Assembly (NCBI GenBank): GCA_910580075.1
Contig: CAJTVR010000104.1
Span: 1 to 14,775, forward strand
Length of the DNA stretch: 14,775 nt
Source of the DNA: an uncultured Eubacterium sp.
GTDB lineage: Bacteria; Bacillota; Clostridia; Lachnospirales; Lachnospiraceae
Direction: 5' to 3'
Under the pieces are notes generated by a model. The model saw only the letters and a program-made list of their open reading frames with translations, ran no database searches and was not told the DNA's origin. Every line of letters begins with the position of its first letter. Within the stretch, counting starts at the first letter, position 1. This document shows, one piece after another, positions 6,308-14,528 of this stretch. The position numbers were made by a program, and so were the translations under genes.

Positions 6308-7779
6308 TCATCCTTCACCGCCTGTTTTAACTCCTTCAGATAAGAAAATGACCCGAACGCCAGCACCGCACCGCCTGTTCCTGCTGCTTCTTCTGCAAGC
6401 CTTACTGCCTGTAAAATGCCCGGGACATAAGAAACTGCCGTATGGTATTCTGCGGCCTGCTGCGCCAGAATCCGTCCGTCCAATGCCCTTGGATGATCCG
6501 GCGTAACAGTAAATACCGCTGCTGCACACGGAAGCATGATTTTAAGCACTTTTTTGTACTCTTTATCTGCAAATACTCCTATGATCAGTACAACCCTGCG
6601 GCCTGCCAGACAGTTTTGTACTGTTTCCCGCAAACGCAGAGCCGCTCCTTCGTTATGCGCTCCGTCTATATATACTTCCGGCTGTGTGCAGATTCTTTCA
6701 AACCGGCCTGGAAGCCAGGCTTTTGACAGTCCTTCCAGCACTTCCCTGGATGTTATGCGCAAACCCGTCCTTTTTAAAAGTGAAACTGCTGTCAGCACGC
6801 ATGCAAGATTTTCCCTCTGACAGGCACCTGTCAGTGCAAGTGTTCCATGTATTCCGTGCAGATCAGCTGCCAGACAGTTCATTTTCTCCGCATCATCCGT
6901 TTCTTCACTTTTAAGAGCCGTTTCTATGCCTGCTTTTTCCTGTCCGGCTGCTGCCATACCGCTTTCTATGCTGGCTGTTTTTTCATGTCCGGCTGCTGCC
7001 GCGCTGCTTTCCATGCCAGCTTCTTTTTCCTGCTCACCTGCCGCCACCATACCGGCTGTCTCAAACCTGCTTTCCTGAGCATCATAGGCAAAGTTACAAA
7101 TCACAGAGCTGTCAGCTTTCCATAGTTCACTTTCTTTTTCTGCCGCAGCCTTTTTGATTACTTCAAGTACCTGCGGCTGCTGCGGCGCTGTCACACACGG
7201 GCATCCAGGTTTGATAATGCCGCATTTTGCCGCTGCAATTTCACAAAGGGTATCACCCAGATATGCCCTGTGGTCTATGCTGACAGATGTCAGGATACTC
7301 AGAAACGGATGTGCAATCAGGTTTGTTGCATCCAGACTGCCGCCCATTCCTGCCTCAAGCAGAACGATTTCACAGTTTTCTTCCTGAAAATAACAAAAAG
7401 CGGCTGCCGTTTCCACTTCAAAAGCTGTCGGCCGCCGGAGTCCGTCCTGCTCCATAGAAACACAGGCCCGCTGTACTCTTTCAATCAGTCCTGCAAAGCG
7501 TTCTTTCGAAACCGGCTCTCCATTTATTTTGATAATCTCTTCCGGTTCAAATACGGCAGGCGACGCATAAATACCTGTACGGTATCCGCAGGCCATAAGA
7601 ATCTGTGCCAGCATGGCGCACACAGAACCTTTTCCATTTGTTCCGGCCACATGCACGTAAGGAACCTGTTCCTGGACATTTCCAAGACGCTCCATCAGGC
7701 TGCGTATGCTGTCTAATCCAAAAATAATTCCGGCTGTGCCTGTTTCCTTTATAAAATCTCTGGCCTGTTTATATTCCAT
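6304..7779 (-). CDS. folC: Folylpolyglutamate / dihydrofolate synthase with a repetitive insert
   Basis: A Mur-ligase-type enzyme of 491 residues that adds glutamate to folates using ATP. Motifs, numbered from ATG 7779: P-loop GTNGKGS (46-52), the LEAGMGGSLDATN loop (141-153), TSVSIDH (164-170), KCGIIKPG, PGRFERI and YIDGAHN. It is about 60 residues longer than usual. The excess is an Ala/Glu/Gly-rich stretch at about 239-300 made of three degenerate 15-16-residue units of the type AAAGxEKxxxIES, placed near the end of the ATP-binding domain. The start at 7779 gives the usual N-terminus (MEYKQARDFIKETG) with AAGGAG 12 bases upstream. An ATG at 7818 would add 13 residues, but its own AGGAG is only one base away. 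The gene overlaps folE by four bases. Confidence 0.93.
   Translation of the reverse strand: MEYKQARDFIKETGTAGIIFGLDSIRSLMERLGNVQEQVPYVHVAGTNGKGSVCAMLAQILMACGYRTGIYASPAVFEPEEIIKINGEPVSKERFAGLIERVQRACVSMEQDGLRRPTAFEVETAAAFCYFQEENCEIVLLEAGMGGSLDATNLIAHPFLSILTSVSIDHRAYLGDTLCEIAAAKCGIIKPGCPCVTAPQQPQVLEVIKKAAAEKESELWKADSSVICNFAYDAQESRFETAGMVAAGEQEKEAGMESSAAAAGHEKTASIESGMAAAGQEKAGIETALKSEETDDAEKMNCLAADLHGIHGTLALTGACQRENLACVLTAVSLLKRTGLRITSREVLEGLSKAWLPGRFERICTQPEVYIDGAHNEGAALRLRETVQNCLAGRRVVLIIGVFADKEYKKVLKIMLPCAAAVFTVTPDHPRALDGRILAQQAAEYHTAVSYVPGILQAVRLAEEAAGTGGAVLAFGSFSYLKELKQAVKDE
6919..7056. repeat. Degenerate ~45-bp tandem repeats inside folC
   Basis: About three copies of a 45-48-base unit with a recurring core such as TGTCCGGCTGCTGCC on the plus strand. 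On the coding strand they give the protein units AAAGxEK followed by a short spacer. The copies differ more than those in folE, so the expansion is older. All changes keep the reading frame. The boundaries are approximate because the outer copies are diverged. Confidence 0.7.
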
Positions 7780-7994
7780 CTTATCTTTATACTCCTTGTA
7801 TACTCCGCTGCTCTCCATGCTCCTTTGAATTCCGCCGCTGTTTACAAAACAAGAGCTTCTTTCCCAAAAATAAGCGCCTGATTAGACTGTCCTACGGCTG
7901 ATATCCGCCTGGCATTTCTTTCCTTTCATCGTATCCTTTTTCCTTATTATATCCTTTGTACCCTGCACGCTCTGTGCAGCTTTTGCCAGGAATT

Positions 7995-9014
7995 TTATGA
8001 ATCGCTTTCCCAGTCCAGTTCGTCATTTTCTGCTTTCTTATCTCTTGTCATTAATTCAAAGACCGCTTCTTTTGCCGGTTTATCTTCAAATAATACCGCA
8101 TTGACCTGTTCAATAATCGGCAGGCTGACGCCGTATTTACGGGACAGTCCCATCGCCGCTTTTGCACAGTAAACGCCTTCGACGACCATTTTTACCTCGT
8201 CCATCGCCTCTTTCATCGTCTTTCCCTGTCCGATCAGCATGCCCGCCCTGCGGTTGCGGCTGTGCCTGCTCGCACAGGTTACGATTAAATCTCCAATGCC
8301 GGTAAGGCCGTTTAATGTCTCATATTTTGCGCCCATTGCAAGTGCCAGCCTGTCAATCTCATTAATGCCCCTTGTAATAAGCGCCGCTTTGGTATTATCG
8401 CCATATCCAAGCCCGTCTGCCATTCCGGCTGCCAGGGCAATGACATTTTTCAAAGATGCCCCGATTTCCATGCCAGTCACATCCGGACTTGTATAGACAC
8501 GGAATGCTTCGTTCATAAAATAATGCTGCACCTGCTCTGCTGTTTTTCTGCTCCTGGCCCCTGCTACAAGAGCGGTTGGCATGCCCCGGCCTGCCTCTTC
8601 TGCATGAGACGGCCCGCATAAAACTGCGATAACTGCCTGCGGGATTTCCTGTCTGATTATCTGGGAAAGGGTCATAAGCGTATCCTCTTCAATTCCCTTT
8701 GCCACACTGATGATCAGCTGATCCTTAACGGCATACGGCGCGATTTCCCTTGCTGTGTTCCTGACATACATAGACGGAACTGCAAACACAAGCGCTTCCA
8801 TGCCGGATACAGCCTCCTTTTTGTCTGTGGTAAACTGTATCGTATCTGCAAGCATAACGCCCGGGAGTTTATCCACATGCTCCCGGTGCTTTTTTAACAT
8901 CTCAATCTCAGATGCAACTGCCGACCAGACCGTAACCTGGTGCCCGTTTTTTTCCAATACAACAGCCAGTGCCGTTCCCCAGCTTCCTGCGCCGATGACT
9001 CCAATTTTTGCCAT
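7995..9014 (-). CDS. gpsA: NAD(P)-dependent glycerol-3-phosphate dehydrogenase
   Basis: Cytoplasmic enzyme of 339 residues that reduces dihydroxyacetone phosphate to sn-glycerol-3-phosphate for phospholipid synthesis. It has the Rossmann motif GAGSWGT (8-14), SVAKGIE (103-109), the GPSHAEE substrate loop (134-140) and the catalytic lysine in GASLKNVIA (Lys189). The length is normal for the family. The start at ATG 9014 was chosen because GGGG lies seven bases upstream and it gives the standard MAKIGVIGAGSWGT opening; the frame stays open to an ATG at 9062, which would run into plsY. It follows plsY by 37 bases, a pairing that makes sense because PlsY acylates its product. Confidence 0.96.
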   Translation of the reverse strand: MAKIGVIGAGSWGTALAVVLEKNGHQVTVWSAVASEIEMLKKHREHVDKLPGVMLADTIQFTTDKKEAVSGMEALVFAVPSMYVRNTAREIAPYAVKDQLIISVAKGIEEDTLMTLSQIIRQEIPQAVIAVLCGPSHAEEAGRGMPTALVAGARSRKTAEQVQHYFMNEAFRVYTSPDVTGMEIGASLKNVIALAAGMADGLGYGDNTKAALITRGINEIDRLALAMGAKYETLNGLTGIGDLIVTCASRHSRNRRAGMLIGQGKTMKEAMDEVKMVVEGVYCAKAAMGLSRKYGVSLPIIEQVNAVLFEDKPAKEAVFELMTRDKKAENDELDWESDS

Positions 9015-9051
9015 GAAATTCCCCGCTTTCCTAAACCTTTTTGTGCATACC

Positions 9052-9696
9052 TTAATCTTCATGCACAGACACTTTATTTTCCGTGCCGTTTAAAAGCCTC
9101 CTGATGTTAGACTGGTGTCTGATTACACCAAGCAGGCAGACAATTCCGACTACTGTATAAATTTCTGTCAGTGCCTGCGGAGGTGCATTTAAAATGCCAT
9201 TCTGTCCGAATATCAGCGTCTGCACAAAAAATCCAATACATACAAGCAGCGACCCGACAGAAACATATTTTTTTACAAAGATGCTCAGTGCAAACAGCAC
9301 AAGGCAGACCGGTACAGCCTGAGGCAGAAATGCCAGCATCATGCCGGCTGTCGTGGCAATCCCTTTACCGCCCTTGAATTTTAAATGGACCGGAAAATTG
9401 TGTCCTATAACAGCTCCAAGGCCTGCATATGCTTCAAGTATCTTCACGCCGTCCGGATACTGCCTGTGAAACAAAAGCCACGCAAGCAGCACGGCAAACA
9501 CGCCTTTAAATCCGTCTCCCAGAAATACAATAATGCCCGCTTTTTTTCCAAGTGTCCGGAATGTATTCGTCGTACCGATATTTCCGCTGCCCAGCTTGCG
9601 GATATCTACATTGACATGTCTTGCATAAAAATATCCGGTTGTAAACAGCCCGAATAAATAGCCGGCTATAATGGCAATGATGCGCGCCACTGTCAT
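9052..9696 (-). CDS. plsY: Glycerol-3-phosphate acyltransferase (acyl-phosphate dependent)
   Basis: A 214-residue membrane enzyme that transfers an acyl group from acyl-phosphate to glycerol-3-phosphate, the first step of phospholipid synthesis in Firmicutes. It shows the PlsY motifs KLGSGNIGTTN (34-44), GDGFKG (60-65), and GHNFPVHLKFKGGKG (98-112), set among several hydrophobic membrane segments. The start ATG overlaps the der stop (ATGA), with GGGGG about eight bases upstream, so it is coupled to der. gpsA follows directly. Confidence 0.96.
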   Translation of the reverse strand: MTVARIIAIIAGYLFGLFTTGYFYARHVNVDIRKLGSGNIGTTNTFRTLGKKAGIIVFLGDGFKGVFAVLLAWLLFHRQYPDGVKILEAYAGLGAVIGHNFPVHLKFKGGKGIATTAGMMLAFLPQAVPVCLVLFALSIFVKKYVSVGSLLVCIGFFVQTLIFGQNGILNAPPQALTEIYTVVGIVCLLGVIRHQSNIRRLLNGTENKVSVHED

Positions 9697-11021
9697 TTTC
9701 CATCCCCCTTCCGTTCCCGGATGATAAATTTGAGCGCCGTTCCCCGGAATCCAAACGCATCCCGTATCCGGTTTTCAATATATCTTGTATAAGAAAAATG
9801 CATCAGTTCTTTGTAATTTACAAATATTACAAACGTCGGCGGCTTGACAGATACCTGAGTAATATAATACAGTTTCAGACGCTTGCCTTTATCATATGGC
9901 GGCTGCTGCATTGCTACCGCTTCTGTCATAATTTCATTTAATACGCCTGTTGCCACACGCATGCTGTTATTTTGAATGACCATATCAATCATGCTGAAAA
10001 TTTTGTGCAGGCGCTGTCCGGTTTTGGCAGAAATAAACATCACTTCTGCATACGTCATAAAACTTAATACCTGGCGGATTCTTTCTGTATAACGGTATAC
10101 AGTTTTGTCATCCTTTTCTACGAGGTCCCATTTATTAACGGCAATGATAATCCCTTTGCCTCTGTCATGCGCAATACCGGCTATTTTGGCATCCTGCTCT
10201 GTCACGCCCTCTTCACCGTCAATCATAATAATAACCACGTCTGCCCGTTCCACGGCTGTAACAGCGCGGATAATGCTGTAACGCTCAATTTCTTCTTTGA
10301 TTTTATTTTTGCGGCGGATACCTGCCGTATCAATAAAAACATACTCGCGTCCTTCAAAGCGTACTTCTGTATCTACCGCATCCCTGGTCGTGCCTGCAAG
10401 ATCAGATACAATCACACGGTCCTTGCCGCACAGTTTGTTAATAAGGGAAGATTTGCCTGTATTCGGCTTGCCTACAATGGCAATTTTCGGACGGTCATCC
10501 TCTTCCTCCTGCCCGCTGCTTTGCGGAAAATACTGAATCACTTCGTCTAAAAGGTCTCCAAGCCCCAGCCTGGAAGATGCTGAAATCGGCACCGGCTCGC
10601 CCAGTCCGAGGTTATAAAATTCATAGACGTCCATCATATATTTTTGGAAACTGTCTACTTTATTGACAGCTAACACCACCGGCTTGTGTGACCGGCGCAG
10701 CATATCGGCTACTTTCGCATCCGCATCCACCAGTCCCTGGCGCACATCGGCTAACATCACAATTACATCAGCTGTATCAATGGCAATCTGCGCCTGCTCA
10801 CGCATCTGCGACAGAATAATATCTTTGCTGTCCGGCTCAATACCGCCGGTATCAATCATTGTAAAATCCCTGTCCGTCCAGGATACATCTGCATAAATCC
10901 GGTCCCTTGTAACGCCCGGCGTATCCTTTACAATGGATATGCGGGAACCTGCAAGTGCGTTAAACAGCGTAGACTTTCCCACATTCGGCCGCCCTACGAT
11001 TGCTACAATTGGTTTACTCAT
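9693..11021 (-). CDS. der: Ribosome biogenesis GTPase Der (EngA)
   Basis: Essential 442-residue GTPase with two tandem G domains, needed for assembly of the large ribosomal subunit. G domain 1 has GRPNVGKST (10-18), DTGG (57-60) and NKVD (120-123). G domain 2 has GKPNTGKSS (184-192), DTAG (231-234) and NKWD (296-299). The C-terminal KH-like domain covers about 355-442 and ends in a basic tail (RERKGDGK). The length matches the family. A GGAG site precedes ATG 11021 by about eight bases. It is separated from the DUF512 gene by 119 bases with no terminator and overlaps plsY by four bases. Confidence 0.97.
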   Translation of the reverse strand: MSKPIVAIVGRPNVGKSTLFNALAGSRISIVKDTPGVTRDRIYADVSWTDRDFTMIDTGGIEPDSKDIILSQMREQAQIAIDTADVIVMLADVRQGLVDADAKVADMLRRSHKPVVLAVNKVDSFQKYMMDVYEFYNLGLGEPVPISASSRLGLGDLLDEVIQYFPQSSGQEEEDDRPKIAIVGKPNTGKSSLINKLCGKDRVIVSDLAGTTRDAVDTEVRFEGREYVFIDTAGIRRKNKIKEEIERYSIIRAVTAVERADVVIIMIDGEEGVTEQDAKIAGIAHDRGKGIIIAVNKWDLVEKDDKTVYRYTERIRQVLSFMTYAEVMFISAKTGQRLHKIFSMIDMVIQNNSMRVATGVLNEIMTEAVAMQQPPYDKGKRLKLYYITQVSVKPPTFVIFVNYKELMHFSYTRYIENRIRDAFGFRGTALKFIIRERKGDGK

Positions 11022-11140
11022 TTCTATCTCCTATTCTCCTGCTGTACGTTTTTCAATTAGCAGATACATAATGCCGTCCCCTGCCAGCACTTTGCGCCGT
11101 CAGCACAAACCTCTGATTTTTTGCACAGTCAGATGCTGGT

Positions 11141-12481
11141 TCAGGAATACAAAAATGCATCATGCAAATCCTGACCGTTTGAGTTTACAATAACTATCTT
11201 AACTTGTAAAGACTTTTTCAAATCATCTAAAGACATATCATCTAAAAATATTTCTTCTCCGCTGCGCAGAAGGCTGCACGGGAGAAGCAGCGCGCTGCCC
11301 AGATCTTTCCCTTTTAGCTGGTTTAAAAGATCCTGTCCGGTTAACAGTCCGGACACTGTAATCTGACTGCCAAAAAAATCGTTCCGGATTGGAAACACCT
11401 CAATCTGTTTTTCCGGGTGCAGCTGCATAAATTCCTGCGCCAGCATTGTAATAAACGGAGCTGCCAGTTTTCCGGTCGCCACAGACAGTTTCTGAACCTG
11501 CGGCTTTATTATATTCTCTGCCTGCAGGCACACTGCTGTTTCCTTATCAAGCGCCTCCCTGAATTCATCCAGCAGAAGGCGTATCATACCTACACCGTTT
11601 TCAAGCTGGATATACCCGTCATACTGCGCCCCATCCGGCAGTTCTTCCTCTGCTAACAGATACCACTCGTCCCCGGCATGGATAAAATGCGTCCCATACT
11701 GCTTTATGCATTTCTCCTGCCATTTGCGGACGGTCTTTAGTACTTCTATGGCATCCTGTTTTGTAAACGGCTCCAGCGGATACAGGCCGTCCCTGTATTT
11801 TGTAAGTCCGACCGGGACGACCGACACACTCTTCATATGCGGAATATATTCTGTCAGTTCCCGGATACTGCGCTCTAATTCTTCTTTATCATTGATACCC
11901 CTGCACAGCACAATCTGCGCATTCATTTCGATTTCCGCTTCGTACAGGCGGCGCATTTTTTTTAGTGCTTCTCCTGCAAAGCGGTTATTTAACATCTGGC
12001 AGCGCAGCTTTGGATTCATGGCATGGACCGAGATATTGACCGGTGCCAGCTTATAGGTGATGATCCGTTCAATATCTTCATCTTTCATATTTGTAAGCGT
12101 AATATAATTGCCCTGCAAAAAGGAAAGCCTGGAATCATCGTCTTTAAAGTAAAGAGTCTCGCGCATGCCCGGGGGCATCTGGTCGATAAAGCAGAAAATA
12201 CAGCGGTTGCAGCATCTGCGGTAACTGTCCATCAGACCGCTGTCAAATTCCAGACCGAGGTCGTCTTCGTATTCTTTTTCAATCTCATATTCCCATTCTT
12301 CCCCGTCCGGCTTGCGGATGACAATCGTCAGGTACTCTTCATTGATCTGGTAACGATAGTCAAACACATCGCTGATTTGTGTATCATTCACCAAAAGCAG
12401 GACATCACCCGGCTCGATTTCCAGCTCTTCGGCTATGCTGCCAGCCAGGACACGTGTTATTCTGTGCTCTTTATTCTGCAT
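11141..12481 (-). CDS. DUF512 radical SAM protein with N-terminal PDZ-like domain
   Basis: A 446-residue protein of the conserved clostridial DUF512 family, regularly found next to der; its biochemical role is not established. A PDZ-like domain (about residues 8-60, ITRVLAGSIAEELEIEPGDVLL) is followed by a radical SAM cluster motif in CxxxCxxC form (Cys90, Cys94, Cys97 in RRCCNRCIFCFIDQMP). The barrel then contains YFKDDDSRLSFLQGNY, TLTNM and ISVHAMNP, and a C-terminal DUF512 domain runs from about 270 to the end. An AAGGA ribosome binding site lies about ten bases before ATG 12481. It follows the P-II-like gene by 49 bases and precedes der by 119 bases. Confidence 0.93.
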   Translation of the reverse strand: MQNKEHRITRVLAGSIAEELEIEPGDVLLLVNDTQISDVFDYRYQINEEYLTIVIRKPDGEEWEYEIEKEYEDDLGLEFDSGLMDSYRRCCNRCIFCFIDQMPPGMRETLYFKDDDSRLSFLQGNYITLTNMKDEDIERIITYKLAPVNISVHAMNPKLRCQMLNNRFAGEALKKMRRLYEAEIEMNAQIVLCRGINDKEELERSIRELTEYIPHMKSVSVVPVGLTKYRDGLYPLEPFTKQDAIEVLKTVRKWQEKCIKQYGTHFIHAGDEWYLLAEEELPDGAQYDGYIQLENGVGMIRLLLDEFREALDKETAVCLQAENIIKPQVQKLSVATGKLAAPFITMLAQEFMQLHPEKQIEVFPIRNDFFGSQITVSGLLTGQDLLNQLKGKDLGSALLLPCSLLRSGEEIFLDDMSLDDLKKSLQVKIVIVNSNGQDLHDAFLYS

Positions 12482-12530
12482 AAACTGTTTTCCTTATCCC
12501 TTTTCCTTTTATTTGATACAGGCTGGCCGC

Positions 12531-12875
12531 TTAAAGCCCGGTCATCTCATCTACCGGAAATGAGAGCACAATGCCGCGTGCCTCGCTCTGCATTCCGCAT
12601 GCCTGGTTAACCGCCTTCATAATTTCCTTTTTTTTATCCTTTTCAGCCAGAATCAGCACCACTTCCCGTTCTTCTTCCTTTGGCTGCATCGTTTCCATCA
12701 GGCGGACCGTGTGCCCGCTGCAGCCTGCCACAGCCACGGTAAACGCTATTCCGGTATTTGGCATGCCAAGATGCAGCGTCTTTTTCATCTTTTTCAGCAG
12801 TATATCCGCCAGTGCCTTCGGCATCAGGCTTAACATCAGATCCTTTTCCACCCCGCCAAGGCCAGGAAGGTCCAT
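12531..12875 (-). CDS. Shortened P-II-like (nitrogen regulatory fold) protein
   Basis: A 114-residue frame with two tandem copies of a strand-helix-strand unit resembling the C-terminal half of a P-II domain: DLMLSLMP...GMPNTGIAFTVAV (about 12-50) and EVVLILAE...GMQSEARGIVLSFPVDEMTGL (71-114). Related clostridial P-II-family proteins of about 220 residues, as I recall them, have two full domains. Here the N-terminal halves, including the T-loop part, are missing from both. It may be a reduced form or a decayed gene. The start is uncertain: ATG 12875 has GAGG only two bases away, while ATG 12836 has AAAGGA at a good distance and would give 101 residues. The frame is open upstream to a stop near 12960 with no other start codon. 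It follows the MATE gene by 98 bases. Confidence 0.7.
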   Translation of the reverse strand: MDLPGLGGVEKDLMLSLMPKALADILLKKMKKTLHLGMPNTGIAFTVAVAGCSGHTVRLMETMQPKEEEREVVLILAEKDKKKEIMKAVNQACGMQSEARGIVLSFPVDEMTGL

Positions 12876-12922
12876 GACCTCGCTTGAGGTTTTCCGTAAC
12901 TGCCGGCATTCCCGGTCTTTTT

Positions 12923-12994
12923 CACACCCTGTATCGAAAACGTTCCGCTCTTTGCTTTATGCACGCCCTGTATCTAAAGCGGCCCGCTCTTTGC
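12923..12994. repeat. 39-bp period tandem duplication at the MATE 3' end
   Basis: Two 33-base copies, 12923-12955 and 12962-12994, match at 28 of 33 positions with a 39-base period. The upstream copy contains the last codons and stop of the MATE gene. The downstream copy lies in the gap before the P-II-like gene. In the P-II-like frame the copies read KERAALDTG and KERNVFDTG. This indicates a duplication at the junction of the two genes, with later drift. Confidence 0.75.
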
Positions 12995-14344
12995 ACCTGC
13001 CTCTAATTTTTTAAACAGACGGATCAGCACAATAAAAGAAACTGCCGCTAATATAACTTCTGCCACAAGCTGTGCATAAGAAAGCCCGTACAGCGGAAAC
13101 AGTGCATTCAGCACAAACAGTGCCGGTATTTCCAGCACGATTTTTCTTAAAAATGCGAAAACCAGCGAAAGTGCCCCCATTCCGCATGCCTGAAATGTCA
13201 TGACTCCGAGAAAATCCATACACAAAAACGGCATCGATAAGCACATCCCTCTCAGAAAATATTTTCCGTAACTGATAATCGCAGCATTTTCAATAAACAG
13301 GCGCATCAGCTCCCCGGAAAACACATAAAACATGACTGTAATCAGTACAAGGAAAGAAAGCGAAATCTTAGCCGTAAAAAACAGCGTCTTTTTTGCTCTC
13401 TTGTAATCCCTGCTTCCATAATTATAACTGATTAGCGGCATAATGCCCTGCGTAAGACCCATGGCGATCTGCATCGGAACCATATTGATTTTGTAAGCAA
13501 TCCCCATAGCTGCCACGGCATCAGACCCATATGCAGAAGTAAAATTATTCAGTACCGTCATGCCTGTCACGTTCAAAAGGTTCTGAATCGACGCTGGAAT
13601 ACCCACTGCGCAGATGCCGGATACGATCTCTTTTTTCGGCCATGCCATGCGCGGGCTTAAGCAGATATAAGATTCCTTTCTGCGGACTGTAAGCAGCACA
13701 AAGAAATACAGGCATGCAGTACAGTTGGAAATAAAAGTTGCAAGCCCTGCACCCGCTGCACCCATGCCAAAATACAGCACAAATACCGGATCAAGCAGAA
13801 TATTCAGCCCGCAGCCGGACATTGTACCTATACTCGCATGCATGGATGCTCCTTCGGTCCGGACCAGATAGGCCATGACGACATTTAAAATAGAAGGAGC
13901 TGCCCCAAGGGTAACTGTCCAGTACAGGTAACCGGACGTCGCACCGATATTTTCAGGCACAGCACCCAGAATGTGCAGAAACGGCATCTTAAATACTGTA
14001 AATAACAGCGAAAACAAAAGGCCGCTGGCGATAGATGCCCAGAGCCCGAAAGCAGAACTGCGTTTTACCGTATCAAAATCCTTACGTCCGAGCGCACGTC
14101 CCATCATACTCGAAGTACCGACCCCAAACAGGTTATTAACTGCATTAAAAGCAAGCAGCACCGGGGAAGCGAGTGTGACGGCCGCATTCTGAACCGGGTC
14201 ATTGACCATGCCGACAAACCAGGTATCCGCCAGGCTGTATAAAACCATGACAAGCGAACTTAATACCGTAGGCAGCGCCAGTTTTACAACTGCCTTTGGA
14301 ATCGGCATTTTTTCAAATAACATTGTTTTCTGTGCATCTTCCAT
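12974..14344 (-). CDS. MATE-family multidrug/cation efflux transporter
   Basis: A 456-residue inner-membrane transporter with about twelve hydrophobic helices in two related halves. The first half opens with the family pattern PIPKAVVKLALPTVLSSLVMVLYSLADTWFVG, and GTSSMMGRALGRKD follows the second helix. The second half repeats this with GIPASIQNLLNVTG and LTQGIMPLISYNYGSRD. It is most like the MepA/NorM-type pumps of Firmicutes, which export organic cations with sodium or proton exchange; the substrate cannot be told here. AGGAGG lies 12 bases before ATG 14344, a little far. No regulator gene is adjacent. The upstream region holds large inverted repeats rather than a clear promoter. Confidence 0.93.
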   Translation of the reverse strand: MEDAQKTMLFEKMPIPKAVVKLALPTVLSSLVMVLYSLADTWFVGMVNDPVQNAAVTLASPVLLAFNAVNNLFGVGTSSMMGRALGRKDFDTVKRSSAFGLWASIASGLLFSLLFTVFKMPFLHILGAVPENIGATSGYLYWTVTLGAAPSILNVVMAYLVRTEGASMHASIGTMSGCGLNILLDPVFVLYFGMGAAGAGLATFISNCTACLYFFVLLTVRRKESYICLSPRMAWPKKEIVSGICAVGIPASIQNLLNVTGMTVLNNFTSAYGSDAVAAMGIAYKINMVPMQIAMGLTQGIMPLISYNYGSRDYKRAKKTLFFTAKISLSFLVLITVMFYVFSGELMRLFIENAAIISYGKYFLRGMCLSMPFLCMDFLGVMTFQACGMGALSLVFAFLRKIVLEIPALFVLNALFPLYGLSYAQLVAEVILAAVSFIVLIRLFKKLEAGAKSGPL

Positions 14345-14416
14345 GTACGATTCATCCCTCCTTCACTAGAGCGTGTTTGAAATTCCAAGATATATTTTTA
14401 CCGGAAAGTATAGGCT

Positions 14417-14519
14417 GCCCGGCTGGTACCGGATGCATTTATGTATCTGTCTGGCAGATGTTTCCAGCAGTGAAAAGCAGCCAGACAGATATATGAAATT
14501 CAACCACTAACAGCCGGGC
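14417..14519. repeat. Nested inverted repeat upstream of the MATE gene
   Basis: Outer arms GCCCGGCTG (14417-14425) and CAGCCGGGC (14511-14519) are perfect 9-base inverted copies. Inner arms TATCTGTCTGG (14444-14454) and CCAGACAGATA (14481-14491) are perfect 11-base inverted copies. Together they can fold into one bulged hairpin of about 103 bases, which would sit in the untranslated leader of the MATE gene if transcribed from farther upstream. No long U-run follows on either strand, so it is not a plain terminator. Confidence 0.65.
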
Positions 14520-14528
14520 GGAGAAACT

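Noticed and set aside
7270..7716. 148-residue plus-strand open frame
   Set aside because: Antisense to folC across its P-loop region; the protein has no family features.
7945..7990. CTGCAC/GTGCAG hairpin just after gpsA as a terminator
   Set aside because: The 6-base stem is present but no U-run follows, so termination between gpsA and folC is not supported.
12023..12610. 195-residue plus-strand open frame
   Set aside because: It lies antisense to the DUF512 gene and the end of the P-II-like gene, has no ribosome binding site that I can see and no recognisable motif. It is a shadow of a well-supported gene.
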